DNA from: Cochliopodium minus
Lineage: Eukaryota > Discosea > Himatismenida > Cochliopodiidae
Assembly (NCBI GenBank): GCA_024220525.1
Contig: JAMYWO010000011.1
Coordinates: 29,168 to 90,022, forward strand
Direction: 5' to 3'
Length of the DNA stretch: 60,855 bases
The notes under the pieces are model-generated. The model did not search any database. It worked only from the letters and a program-made list of their open reading frames with translations, and was not told the DNA's origin. Positions 1 to 11,426 of this stretch are shown one piece after another. The translations under genes were made by a program, and so were the position numbers. Each line of letters begins with the position of its first letter. Positions within the stretch are counted from its first letter, which is position 1.

Positions 1-1761
1 GGATGAAGAAATCAGAAGGTTTCAAAGAAATAAACATAGATGGGGTAGTTGATTTTTCTGTTGGAGCGGATCACTGCTTGTTCTTGAAAGGTGAAAATTA
101 TTGTGAAAATTAAAAAGTTGAATTAAAATTAAACATTAAAAATTTAAAAAAAGAATTTTAAATTTAAAATAAAGAATCTGTATTTCAAAAATTAAAAAAT
201 TAAAAAATAAATTTTTTTTTATTGTTTTCACAAAATTTTAAAATGAAACATCAAGAATTAAAACCTAAAAAAAAATGTTAAATAAAAAAAAATTTTTCAA
301 AATTAAAAAAAATTAAGCTAAAATAAAAAAAATGAAGTTTTTTTATTTTTTTTTAATTATTAAAAGAGAATGGAGAAGTATGGGTGATGGGAAATAATGA
401 TTGTGGGCAATGTGGGGTGGAGATCAAGAATAATATAGAGTATATTAAAGAACCAACACTTTTGATGTCCAACAAAACCACCTTTTCTGTTTCCTGTGGA
501 AACAATTTTTCTTTCTTTCTGACGAGTAAAAAAAAAATAAAAAATAAAAAATTATAAAAATTAAAATTAAAATTTGATAAAAAATCAATAAAATAAAAAA
601 TAAAAATAAAAAACAAAAAATAAAAAATAAAATAAAAAGTAAAATAGAAAAATAGTAAAATAGAAAAATATTGAGCAAAAAATTAAAAATTAAAAATAAT
701 TCAATATAATTTATTAAATCTAAAAATAAAAAATAAAAAATAAAAAATAAAAAATAAAAAATAAAAAATAAAAAATAAAAAATTTGAATTAAAAAATAAA
801 ATAAAAAATTTAAATTTAAAAACAAATATTGAACAAAAAAATAAAAAATAAAACAATAAATTTAATGTAAAAATAAGAAAATTAAAATTTGTTTGAACAG
901 AAGAAGGTGGAAATACTGTTTTGAATAGTTTTGGGGGTAATGAATCAGGGCAACTCGGAATGGGAATTTTACTTTTGAAGTCTTTTAAAGTGCTGACTAA
1001 TAAATCTAGCTTACTTGGCGGTGTAATTTCAATTCACTGTGGGTCAAGTCATACTTTCGCTTTGATGAGTAAATAAAATGAAAGTATAAAATAATAACAA
1101 TTTAAAAAACTAAAAATAAAAAATAAAAAATAAAAAATAAAATAAAAAATAAATTAATTAAAAAATAAAACATAAATAAAAATAATATAATTTTATTTTG
1201 GTTTAGAAAATGGAGAAGTTCACTGTTGTGGTAGTAATAATCACTTTAAATTGGGTCTCGCTTCACAGATGAATTATAGATCATTTACTCTTCATACCAT
1301 CAAAAATGTTTCTTATATATTCACTGGGTTCAGCCATACCATTTTTGTTAAAAGTAAAAATTATTCTTTTTTATTATTGAAACTATTTTTAATTAATTTT
1401 TAAACTAGACAATTTTGAGATATATTTTTGTGGTGATGGATCTCAAGGACAATGCGGATCGGGTTTATCAAACAGTGAAAATATTCTGCAACGTTTGAAT
1501 TTTGATTTCAAAGATTTAAAACTTTTGCAAGGATATCTTCTTTTAAATGTAAAAAAAGTATTTATTTATTGATTTATTTTTTTGAATAGTTTCAACAAAA
1601 AAATAAAAAAGGAATGGACACCTAACTTTCATCATTTTTTTGGGAAAAACTTTCACGAAAGAATAATTAATTTTCTACTTTGTTTGTACGATCTCAAAGT
1701 TGTTTTGAATTTAAAAATACCCAAACCTGTTCAACATCACATTATTAAACTCACCATTTGA
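1..1761 (+). CDS. RCC1-repeat protein, 3' part (piece A)
   Basis: Several exons encode RCC1-type propeller blades: 3-90, 367-525, 901-1068, 1206-1353, 1409-1548, with the last exon from about 1590 to the TGA at 1759-1761. Blade signatures such as GNNDCGQCG, GGNESGQLGMG and GDGSQGQCGSG, each followed by a CGxxHT/F-type segment, identify the family. All junctions up to 1548 are in phase with GT-AG introns; the last junction is less certain. After the blades comes a C-terminal motif of the form WTPxxHHFF...IINFLLCL...LKIPKPV, which recurs in the RCC1 gene at 59949-60708. The first 77 bases are identical to 14382-14458, so this is most likely the 3' continuation of the damaged RCC1 gene in piece B or of a close copy. 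RCC1 propellers can be GTPase exchange factors or scaffolds; the role here is unknown. It is convergent with the next gene, 52 bases away. Confidence 0.8.
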
Positions 1762-1813
1762 AATTTCTTTTTGATTTTTATAAAAATAAATTGAAATTGA
1801 AATTTTAAATTTT

Positions 1814-2857
1814 TTATTTCCAGATATAACTCAATTCATTAACAGATTTATCGTTTTTAAAAGTCCAAATTTTTCCATTTTCAATTTCCAAAGCAAAACA
1901 AACAGGAGAAGATTGGCCAACCTCCATTTTTTTTAATTTTTGAAAGTGTAAACCATTATAAATGAAAGCATCCTTAGAATCTTTGCTTGACAAAAACAAA
2001 TGGATGTCATCTTTAAAAGACCAAGAGATATCAACCAGAAAATCTATTTTTTTGCCAGCAAACTCTGTAATAGGTATGTTTCTGATGCAAATGGGTGTGT
2101 TTTGGATGTCGATCACGTGTATGATGTTATCTGAAAGGGCAAGGATGGTGTTGTTGAGGAGATGCAGGCCATGTATGGATTTGCAATTAGGAACATTAAA
2201 AGAGGTTGCTTTGTTTTCTTTTATTGAATAAAGAACTATTTCTCCTTTTAAAAAATATAAATTAAAGTAAAATTAATAATTAAATTACTAAAATTGAATA
2301 AAATAAAAAAAATAAAATAGTTAAAAAATTAAATGAATTAAAAAATAAAAAAAATAAAAAAAAAATAAAAAAAAAATATTAAAAAAAATTAAAATTGAAA
2401 TAAATAAACCAGAAATAAAATTTGAAAATAAACAAAAAATAAAATAAAAATTACCATCATCACAACCAAACCACAATTTTTCGTTGTACAACTGATCAGT
2501 AAGAACACAATGAGAAAGTTTGGCCAAATCAAAAGAAAGAGACTTCTTGACATCCTTGGTACGTTTACCGAGCTTCCAAACATGGATTTTCTTGTCAGAA
2601 TGATAAGAGAAAACTAATTCCGAAACGTAATTTTTAACTAAAAAGATAGCGGAGGATTTTTCTTTCGTTGAAAATATTTTTTTCTTTTTCAAATTTTTGG
2701 CGCCAAAAATAGTGATGTTTCCTGCTTTGTCTCCCATCCACACATTTTTTTTTACATGTGCGATGTTGTTTATTGAGGATTTGTTTTTGTAAGTGTTCAC
2801 TAATTTTTCTGTTACCAAATCATAAACGATCAATGTCCCTTTTTCTTTTGGTATCAA
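1814..2857 (-). CDS. WD/beta-propeller-like protein, 5' end missing
   Basis: Two exons on the minus strand, about 2857-2455 and 2244-1814, join in frame (GAT GAT G + GA GAA). The protein has a beta-propeller rhythm: LIVYDLVTEKLVNTY, VWMGDKAGNITIFG, ELVFSYHSDKKIHVWKLG, LWFGCDDGEIVLYS, IIHVIDIQN. These fit WD40-type blades that lack most GH/WD dipeptides. The upstream end runs into a (ATTTTT)n tract and then the N at 2972, so the true start and any upstream exons are missing. No ATG in this frame precedes the visible coding region. Function is not assignable; WD propellers are usually protein-interaction platforms. Confidence 0.65.
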
Positions 2858-2903
2858 ATAAAATAAAATGAAACATTTTTTAAATTTAATTCGATGATTT
2901 TTT

Positions 2904-2971
2904 TTATTTTTTATTTTTTATTTTTTATTTTTTATTTTTTATTTTTTATTTTTTATTTTTTATTTTTTATT
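2904..2971. repeat. (ATTTTT)n low-complexity tract at contig end
   Basis: About eleven copies of a 6-mer run straight into the N at 2972. The complementary (AAAAAT)n tract ends the window at 60785-60855, and similar tracts occur in introns throughout. Such tracts exceed short k-mers and plausibly caused the contig ends. Confidence 0.9.
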
Positions 2972-2972
2972 N
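2972..2972. other. Single-N scaffold join A/B
   Basis: One ambiguous base separates a low-complexity tract from sequence in the middle of a cysteine synthase exon. Bases 2973-3049 are identical to 14817-14893 (77 bases), after which the two copies diverge (TTCTGA against TTATGA). The join is a graph artefact, not a real junction. Confidence 0.9.
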
Positions 2973-3053
2973 GTCGAGGGGAATAATATGGAAGAAGATT
3001 TCCACAGAATATTCAACAAAGATCTTTTACAATCTTATGGAATCACATTCTGA
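2973..3053 (+). CDS. Cysteine synthase, last 26 codons (copy in piece B)
   Basis: The reading frame starts GTC GAG GGG and ends ACA TTC TGA. It is identical to the C-terminus encoded at 14817-14897 except for the last sense codon (Phe here, Leu there). It is the 3' end of another member of the tandem cysteine synthase array, and piece B is the DNA that follows that copy. The rest of this copy lies outside piece B, presumably collapsed onto pieces C and D. Confidence 0.8.
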   Translation, partial: VEGNNMEEDFHRIFNKDLLQSYGITF

Positions 3054-3217
3054 TTCTTTTCTATAATCACATTGTGATTCTTTTCAAAATTTGGAAATTT
3101 ATTTAATAAAAAAAAAATTATTATTATCAAATAATATTTTTATTTTGAAATTTTTCCCAATCAGAGATGAATTGGGAAGAAACTGTTATTTACAACTATT
3201 GATAATTAATTTTCAGA

Positions 3218-6200
3218 TTAATTCATTTCGTTGTGGCGATTAACAAACTTTTTTGCTTTCTTATGTGAATGGTGTTTGAAGACAAGAAGAGAAACAATTA
3301 TTATTAACAGCAATCCACATGGCAAACCAACAGTAAGACCAACAATGAGAGCAATATTTTTTTTGCAGTTTTTATTGTTTTCGAAATTGATAGAAACAGA
3401 AAGGGAATTCTGCTGATTGTTGAAATTTGTGTTGATTTGATCACACTTATTGTTGGTATAGGTAGGTTTGACTGTGAACTGAGAGGATCTCAAAGAAAGT
3501 GTTTGGTTGCAATTGTAATTCATCAGTGTTATGTCCAGAGAGCCTGATTGTGGTTTGTTTGGTATTAACAAAGTTGCATTTCCATCCAGAATTATGCACC
3601 CAGTAACATTTAAAATACCTTTCATAATTTTTTAATTAATTTTAGAAGTTTCAATCTTTTTTTTAATTTTTTTTTTTTGATTTTTTTTTTTTTACCAAAT
3701 TTGTTTGTTTCGGAAATGATCAAAGTTATATTGGCATTTGAAGTGACATTCAAATTTCCTCCTACAAGCATACTACTTCCATTAACAGAGAAATTATTAG
3801 AAATTTCCATGGTGTCAGAGTTTTTGTCGGAAAAGAAGTAGGCCCATTGATCTCCTATTTTTGTTTTTTAAAAAAAATTTAATCTTTTTTTTTTTTTTTA
3901 ACAAATTAGCGTTGACCTGATTTCGTACATGAAACGTATGTTCTATTTAAGTCAAGGGTAAGATTAACAAAACCGTCGTTAGGACAGTTTTCACAAAATT
4001 GAACCTGATAAATGCATTGAATTGGGTTAAGAGTAGTGGGCTGTCTAGTACTAAATAAAAGTAAAGAAAGTAAAGAAATAAATATAATTTTTGGAAAAAC
4101 TAAGAAAATTAAAAAAAAAAAATTTTAAATAAAAATAAAATGTAAAAAGTGATTTTAAAAGATATTTTAAAGAAAATTTTTTTTAAAATTTTTTTTTTGA
4201 GAGATAATAGAAAAATATTTGGGAAATATTAAGAAAAATATTTGGGAAATATTAAGAAAAATATTTGGTAAATATTAAGAAAAATATTTGGGAAATATTA
4301 AGAAAAATGTTTAAGAAATTTTAAGAAAAATGTTTGAGAAATTTTAAGAAAAATGTTTGAGAAATATTAAGAAAAATGTTTGAGAAATATTAAGAAAAAT
4401 ATTTGAGAAATAATAAGAAAAATGTTGGGAATTATTAAGAGAAAGATTTTTTACGTAGGGACCAGAGTAGAAGGTTTCGTAGTAGGAATGCTAGTGGGAT
4501 AGGAAGTTATAGTGGCTTGAGAAGGGGAGAATGAAGCCGATGTTGTGGAAACAGGATCAAGGGTGGTTGGGGTAAGAGTGGTAGGAGAAGAAGTAGTTGG
4601 AGGTGGTAGGGGTGTGCATCCGGATGTCCAAATCAATGCATTTGTCATCATTCTTGTTCCGTCTGTTTGTGGGTTCCATGATCCTGGGACTGAGTCTGAT
4701 GAAGGTGGGTAGAATCCGAAATCCACTCTTTTTCTGAATCCATTGGCACCTGCATTAGCGCTATTCAAAATTTTAATGAAAAAAATTGATTTAAAGTTTT
4801 CATTATTTTAAAAATTATTATTTTAATTAAAAAAAAAAAAAAAAATAAAAAATCATTAACATCAAAAATAAATTGCGTAAAATAAAAATAAAAATAAAAA
4901 TAAGACTATTTATAGATAATTTTTTTTAAAAATGGTATCAAAGTTTTTTTTATTTTTTTCTTTAAAAAATATTTTTTTTTTGTAATCCATTCATATTTAA
5001 CAAACAAAATTTTTATAAACAAAAAGATCTATTAAAACTGAAAATTTTTTTAATCAAACTGTATCGAGCAAACACTAAAATACCAAGAATTGCAATGAAT
5101 TTAAAAACGAAAAACAAAGTGTTTTACTTGTTAATAAAGATGAAGATGTTAATCAGGGGCATAATGAGAATCTCATAAATTATCAAAAAATCATTTGAAT
5201 AAATTAATAAATATGTTTTGGTTTTGTTTATACAATCTTCACCAATATCTTTAAATTAGAACCATAATTCTAACAATCATCTGATAAACAGATACAGAAA
5301 TTTTGACAAAGAAATTTCATTCATTATTTCATTTAAAAAAAATCACATCTTAGAATAATATATAATCTATTTTTTAGCAAAAATTCTCACCTGGCTGCAA
5401 TTAGAATACTTCCATCGCACCAACTTGCAACTACTTGTCCTTTTTAAATAATTTTTATTTTTAAAATTTTTTTTATTTTCTTCGAAAAAAATGCAAATTT
5501 ACCTTTTGAAAATACTGATGCTCCTACTGGTCTAACGCTTAATGTTCCTCCTTCAAAAAAAGATACCCCTTCCAATAATTCCGGGAAGTCGTTTGCATTT
5601 ATGTCTGTTATTGAAGTTGGAAAACAATAACTGCTGGGTCCTGTTTGAACCATTCCTTTTTGGGGATTTATTACTTGATAGATTGGACCATCAACGAAAA
5701 TTCCAGTGGTACTTTGAGAAAATGCTCCTATTTAAACCGTTGTTATTTTAAATTTTAATTGAATTTTTTTTTTTTTTTTTGATTTCATTTTGCCTGTGGT
5801 TACTTTCGATGATTGGTAGTTGAAGTACTTTTAAAAATATAAAAATATAAAATTATTTCAAAAAAATATAAATTTCATGTTCGTTTATAAGAAATTCTTA
5901 AATCCAAAAATTGTCTTACTATTGATGTCACCACACCTCCTCCATTATCTATAAATGATACAAGATTTTCTCCCAAAGTATTAATATCTTGAATTTCAGA
6001 ATTTTCATCAGCATAAACAAATACAGAAGTATAATCAGAAAGATCCCTAATAGTTTCTTGAGAAATATCAAATGTATCTACTTTACTGAACAAATTTGTT
6101 TGATTTAATTTTAATTGCACATCTTGGCAAGTTCCAGTACATGCTATCAATACTGAACAAATTGGGTCTTGGGATAATATTTGTTTGAAAAAGAAAGAGA

Positions 6201-6228
6201 AAAGAAATAGAAAATATATTAATTTCAT
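3218..6228 (-). CDS. Secretory type I membrane protein with Thr/Ser/Pro stalk
   Basis: Eight minus-strand exons (6228-5920, 5827-5794, 5727-5503, 5439-5391, 4760-4455, 4050-3917, 3854-3696, 3618-3218) give about 540 residues. The N-terminus is a clear signal peptide (MKLIYFLFLFSFFFKQILSQ). Next is a globular domain with DISQETIRDLSDY and FIDNGGGVV, resembling ThuA/DUF4350-type glutamine-amidotransferase-like folds (inference), then a Thr/Ser/Pro stalk (PTTSSPTTLTPTT), Cys-containing ectodomain segments with NxS/T sites, a membrane helix (IALIVGLTVGLPCGLLLIIIVSLLVF) broken only by one Pro, and a short basic tail. The topology is that of a glycosylated surface protein. The second intron has a GC donor. 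The gene is tail-to-tail with the cysteine synthase fragment and head-to-head with the kinase (318 bases apart). Confidence 0.75.
4211..4439. repeat. 23-nt intronic minisatellite, 10 units
   Basis: Ten direct units of about 23 nt, consensus AAAAATRTTTGRGAAATATTAAG, lie in the intron between exons 5 and 6 of the surface-protein gene. The first four units share ATTTGGG or ATTTGGT; later units share GTTTGAG, so the array grew in two phases. The last unit is one base short. Confidence 0.9.
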
Positions 6229-6546
6229 TTTATTTTTTATATTTTTTCTTTAAGATCAGATTTTAACTATCTCTTGAACCATTGGACAACCGTTAGTGTT
6301 GTATTTTTTTGATAGTTCACAAATTAAAATTACATTAAATTCAATTCAGCTTGGCATGTGATCTTTCATTAGATTTCAAAATTCGATCAAATATAAAATG
6401 GCATTTCATAATTTAATTGATCATTTGTAATTATTAAAGATAAAATTTGATCAATATCAAAGAGGATAAAAAAAAAAAAAATAGCTATCTTTTCAGGTTA
6501 TTTTTGCCAAACAAAAGAAAAAAGGCATTTGAAGATATAAAAAAAA
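6229..6546. promoter_or_regulatory. Divergent intergenic region
   Basis: This 318-base spacer separates two divergent start codons (minus-strand ATG at 6226-6228 and plus-strand ATG at 6547), so it must hold both promoters. It is AT-rich, with an A-run just before the plus-strand ATG. No recognisable TATA box or factor site stands out from the background. Confidence 0.4.
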
Positions 6547-9185
6547 ATGAATAAAGATGATGAAGAGAAGAAACTCAAAATATGTTGTACAAATTGTAAA
6601 TCAGAGATAGTAGTGGAGAAAAACGATTCTTCTTCGTTCGATTATATTCAGCCATCAGAGATTGAATGTAATTATACTGAGAATGAAAAGATTGGAGGTT
6701 TAATTTCATCTCAGAGAAATCATATTATTTTTAACGTATTATACAATAAATTTCGAATTTTTTTTTTTTTAAGGAGGAAAATATGGAACTGTATATAGAG
6801 GGAAATTGAGAGGATCCAACATTGCTTTGAAAACAGTATTGTCGTATGTTTTAAATACTTATTTTTTCAAAGAACTTTATAAATATTATATATCCCTTCA
6901 AAGCAATACTATTGCTATCAAAAACGAATTATAATTTTAAAGACAAAATATGAAATAAATTTGCTTTAAATTTCTTGATCGAAAAAATACTGGCGAAAAA
7001 GATTTAAATGGAAATAATTCATCTTTTGATATCCTTTCAATACATAATATTTTAAAGAAATTTTAAATGAATAGAAATTATTTTAAATACAAACAAATGG
7101 AACAATTTTATATTAGATATCATAATAATAGACCAAATTATTTTATATTCTCCAAATAATTCTTTGATTATATGAATATAGTGTGAAGGAAATATTGGAG
7201 ACAAATCACATAAAACAGCCCACATTATCAACCATAAAGAAAGCAGAGACATTGATAGAATCTCAGCTTCAATATCTGGCCAAAGAGCAGGAAATATGTA
7301 AGAGTTTTTACAATCCACACATCTTGACCTATCTGGGAGCAACATCCAATCCATCCAAAAAATTGGTATTAGTGAGTGAATTGTTGGAAACAGATTTGAA
7401 CGAATTCATCAAGAAATACCCTGATAGATACCCTCCATCTTTGTATGATCGTATGATGATGTGCTATCATGTCTGTTGTGGCCTTGCATGGCTGTTTGAT
7501 AAGGTCATCCATTTCGATTTGAAGCCATCTAATATCTTGATCAAGGGAAGGGATAATAACAAATGGGGAAAGCATTCCATATTGAAAATAGGTAAAGAAA
7601 AAAAAAAATAATAATAAGAATAAAGAAGAAAATTAAACTGAAATATTGAAAGGGATGTGAAATTAATAAAATATAATTTATAATTTTCTCAAAATAAATT
7701 TCTCAAAAAAGATTATACAAATATAATTGTGCTCCATTTTATTCAAGATAGGATATTAATTTATATTAAAAACACATCTAGGTGATTTTGGATTATCCAT
7801 ATTTGTTGGTGAAGAAGAAGCAACTTCTCATGGTAAGTTCCACAAAAAAACTCATTTAAACAATCTCAAATTATTTATGTTGTTAATCTAGGTACACCTA
7901 TGTATTCTTCTCCTGAATCTATACAAAAATTGCACACAACATCCAAAACAGATGTATGGTAAAAAAAAAATATCTTTTTTGAAAAAGAATCTTTAAAAAT
8001 TTTAAAATTTTATTTCTTTTTATTTTTTTCAATTAAATTAAATATTTTAATGATTAAAATTTTTTAATTCATGTCTTCATAATTTCTTTCAACATTTTTT
8101 TGAATTGTTTTTTTTTTGGATCCATCAAATTTTAATAGATTTTTTGAGAGCTTAATTCGTTTCAAAATATTTGACGATTTTTTTGTTAATTTATTTTTCT
8201 TTTTAAAATTTTTGTTACTTTATAAAGGTCCTTTGGTTGGATTTTCGCAAACATATTAACATGGAAATCAGAAACAGAGCTCTTCGACGTCTTTTTCCAC
8301 GGAAAATTCGAAAATCAAAACGCAGCGAGAAAAGCCCTGATGGACTTTATCACCAACAAATCTAAAATCAGATCTTACATCGAAAAAAAGGCAAAACACG
8401 GTAACAACGAGACGATCATGTCTGTTATTCTCGGTTGTTTGACTGTGGACCCTAACAACAGACCCACTTTTCTCGAAATTGTGGATGTTTTCAACCAAAA
8501 GATATTTTTGCAAGCTGCCTTCCAAAATTCTGAGTCTGGAAAAAATTTCTGGTCAAAATATTTCGTGGATCAAGTAAATTTTTCAAATCAATTTTAATTT
8601 GATATTTATTTAATTTTTTTTTAATTCCAACTTTTTTTATTATTATTATTTAAAATGATAAATATTTTTTTTTTTTAAACTTTTCATTTAGATTTCATTT
8701 TGGCATATTGTTGAAAAGAATATTTTTTGATTTGATTTTTTTTTTTAGCAATTTCTTTTTTTATTTTAAAAATTAATATTGATTAAATAAAATAATAAAA
8801 AAAAAAATTAAAATGTAAAAATAAGATGAAAAACTCTTAAAATGATGTTTTGAAAATCAAAAAAAGTCTGAAAAACTTTTTATTTTATTTTGGATTTTAA
8901 AAATATTTAAAATTTTGATCACTCATCATTTTTTCTTCCAGGGAAAAGTGAGACACGAAGTATCTTGTAAAGAATTTTTGAATGCAGTAATTGATGATCA
9001 TTTGTGCAATAAAAAAAACGAGCCCAACTTTAAATTTTTGAAGAAGGAGCAACTTTATTTTCTCGAACACTTGTTCACTAGAGGGAAAAACAAAATATAC
9101 AACTTTCTTATTTTGCTTCTATTTGTGGGTTTTTGGTCCTATAGATGAATGGTGAAATTTTTTTTTTTTCATATTTTTTTCATAT

Positions 9186-9217
<32 letters not shown>

Positions 9218-11116
9218 TTTATTTTTATTTTTATTTTTATTTTTAATTTGTTTATTTTTATTTTCATTTTTATTTTTTTATTTTATTATTTTTTATTTTA
9301 TTTTTATTTTTATTTAATATTTTTTTTTTATTTTTATTTTTTTATTTTTTTATTTTTTTCTGTTTATTTTTCATTTTTCATTTTTGAAAACTTTGTTCAT
9401 TTCTGACCTCAAAAATTGGTTTCTGTACCGTGCTTCTATTTTGATGTAAAGTGAAGAATGCGAAAAGGCACTCTACAATGAAAACCAAATAAACTCATTC
9501 TTAGGTGAGAGTTCTTATTTTTTATTTTTATTTTTATTTTATTATTTTTATTTTATTATTTTTATATCATCATTTTTAAATTTTATTTATTTTTTTGACA
9601 AATTATTTTATTTTTTATTTTTATTTTTATATTTTATTTTATATTTTTATTTTTTATTTTTATTTTTATTTTTATATTTTTATTTTATTATTTTTAAATC
9701 ATCATTTTTAAATTTTTTTATTTTTTTTTGACATATTTTTAGTTTTTCATTTTTTTATTTATTATAATTCTATTTTTTTTAGTGAGATGTTCATCGGCTC
9801 CTGATTCTCCTGATTTCGTGATAGTAGCAAACACATTAACAAACAACAAAATGAACTTGACAAGCATAAAAATCCAGCATCTTTTCGATCATCAAACCAA
9901 CAAGAACGTGTTTGTTTTTCAAAAAAACAATTATGCTTCTTTACTCGATATTATCAACACCATATCTGACACCTTACATTTGAAACCATTAAACATAAGA
10001 GGTAAAAAAAAAAATAATAGAAAATTAAAATATTAATTAAATTCTATTAAATATTAATTAGAAAATTTTGAATATTTAATGAAAAATATTTAATGAAAAA
10101 TATTAAATGAAAAATTTTACAAAATGTTTTTTAAAATTTAAAATAGTATTTAAAAAATGGGAAATAAGCTAATTCAATTAAATTAAAATGGAATTCAAAA
10201 AAATAAAATATTTTGTATTTTTTGATATTTAAAATGTTTCTGAAACATTTATTCAATCTAACATTTTAAAATAGGACTAAGACCAGGATTGAATTATTTG
10301 GTGGAAATAGAAAAATCGTATGAAAATTACAAAAGCTACATGGACCTCAACGAAAACTTCTCCAACAGAGCGCCCAGCACGCTTTCCCTCTACATCAAGC
10401 GCGACAAAAACTTTTTCTTCCTGGGCGGCAAGGAGAACTTCAACCAGCTCCTCACGAAGGAGAAGATGAAGAATCTCGGCGAGTTGCTAAAGTTTTTGGA
10501 GAAGATCAGATTAAAGAAGTCCAGTTTCTCTTTGAACATGAAGAAATATGATCTTTTGGTCAAGTATTCCAAAACAAAGTACGAGAGAATCCCCGAGAAA
10601 TCTGATTTCGTTCCGAAGGAGAGATTGGGGTTCCAGGACAACTTCAAGGAGAACTTTTTCCGATGTGTTTCCATCGCCATCTTTGGCAATGATGAGCTTT
10701 CTACCGGCATCCAGAAGAACATCATCAATTATCTTTTAAAGTCTGGCAATGTCAAGTTGGGCGCAATACGATCCAATGACAAGTTGAGATGTGAAGATGA
10801 TGATTTGACTGTCCAGCAGTTTTCTTACAACTTCATTTCCAAGGATCGTTCCGACGTTTGGCTCATCTTCGGCTTTTTGTTCGCTGTCTCCCAGTTTTAC
10901 CAGACCAACTTGGTTCTCATCTACATCCACAACAAGAAGCCCAACACCTTTCACTTCAGCTATCCCTCCACTTCTTTCTTGACCTTTGGTTTCATTTCCC
11001 CTTTTTATTTCTTTAATATTTATGATCCTCACTTCTTGGACAAGAATCATCCCAAGATTTATCAGAATCGCCTCTCTCAATCTCTTGAGAACTCTCCCTC
11101 CAAGGAAAACAAGTGA
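6547..11116 (+). CDS. Protein kinase with C-terminal OTU-like region
   Basis: Exons 6547-6697, 6774-6843, 7182-7591, 7782-7832, 7892-7958, 8228-8573, 8942-~9124, ~9451-9504, 9783-~10001 and 10275-11116 are visible; all phases up to 8942 check, and the junction near 9124-9451 is unresolved. The kinase domain is complete: glycine loop GGGKYGTVYRG, the Lys of IALKT, catalytic loop HFDLKPSN (HFD in place of HRD), DFG, GTPMYSSPE and DVWSFGWIF. It looks TKL/tyrosine-kinase-like. A Cys pair (CCTNC) precedes it. The last exon is richer in G+C than its neighbours and resembles an OTU peptidase: KENFFRCVSIAIFG matches the GNCLFRS helix, followed by DVWLIFGFLFAVSQFYQ and FHFSYPS (OTU: HYxSV). The position of the catalytic Cys reads Asn, so the domain is probably inactive. 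The kinase call is secure; the OTU call is inference. Confidence 0.8.
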
Positions 11117-11426
11117 TTCTATTTAACTTTTTTTTTTTTCTTTCTTTCTTTTCTGCCTCCCTTCACATGTATCATAAGTGGGATTGAAGTGAATATAAAA
11201 TAATTTTTAATTCAAATTTTTTTTTTTCTCTTTTCTTCAATTAAAATTAACATTAACATTTTTAAAAATCTAAAGTTCTAGTTTTAAAGAAACCAAAGTT
11301 CATAATTAAACATTTTCAAAGCAACTTTTTTAACTTTCCAAAGTTGATACTTTTAATGAAGACAGTTTAACAAAGTTAAAGTTTTTTGAAATTAGTATTG
11401 AAATTTTAATAAAAAAAAATTCTAGA

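Noticed and set aside
2973-3049. 77-base repeats as biological dispersed repeats
   Set aside because: Three exact 77-mers, each ending at a scaffold N or the window edge, are graph overlaps; no repeat family has this constant length and perfect identity.
9149-9406. Phe/Tyr/Ile-rich 'membrane protein' frame in the kinase gene
   Set aside because: It is an intron made of TTTTTA repeats.
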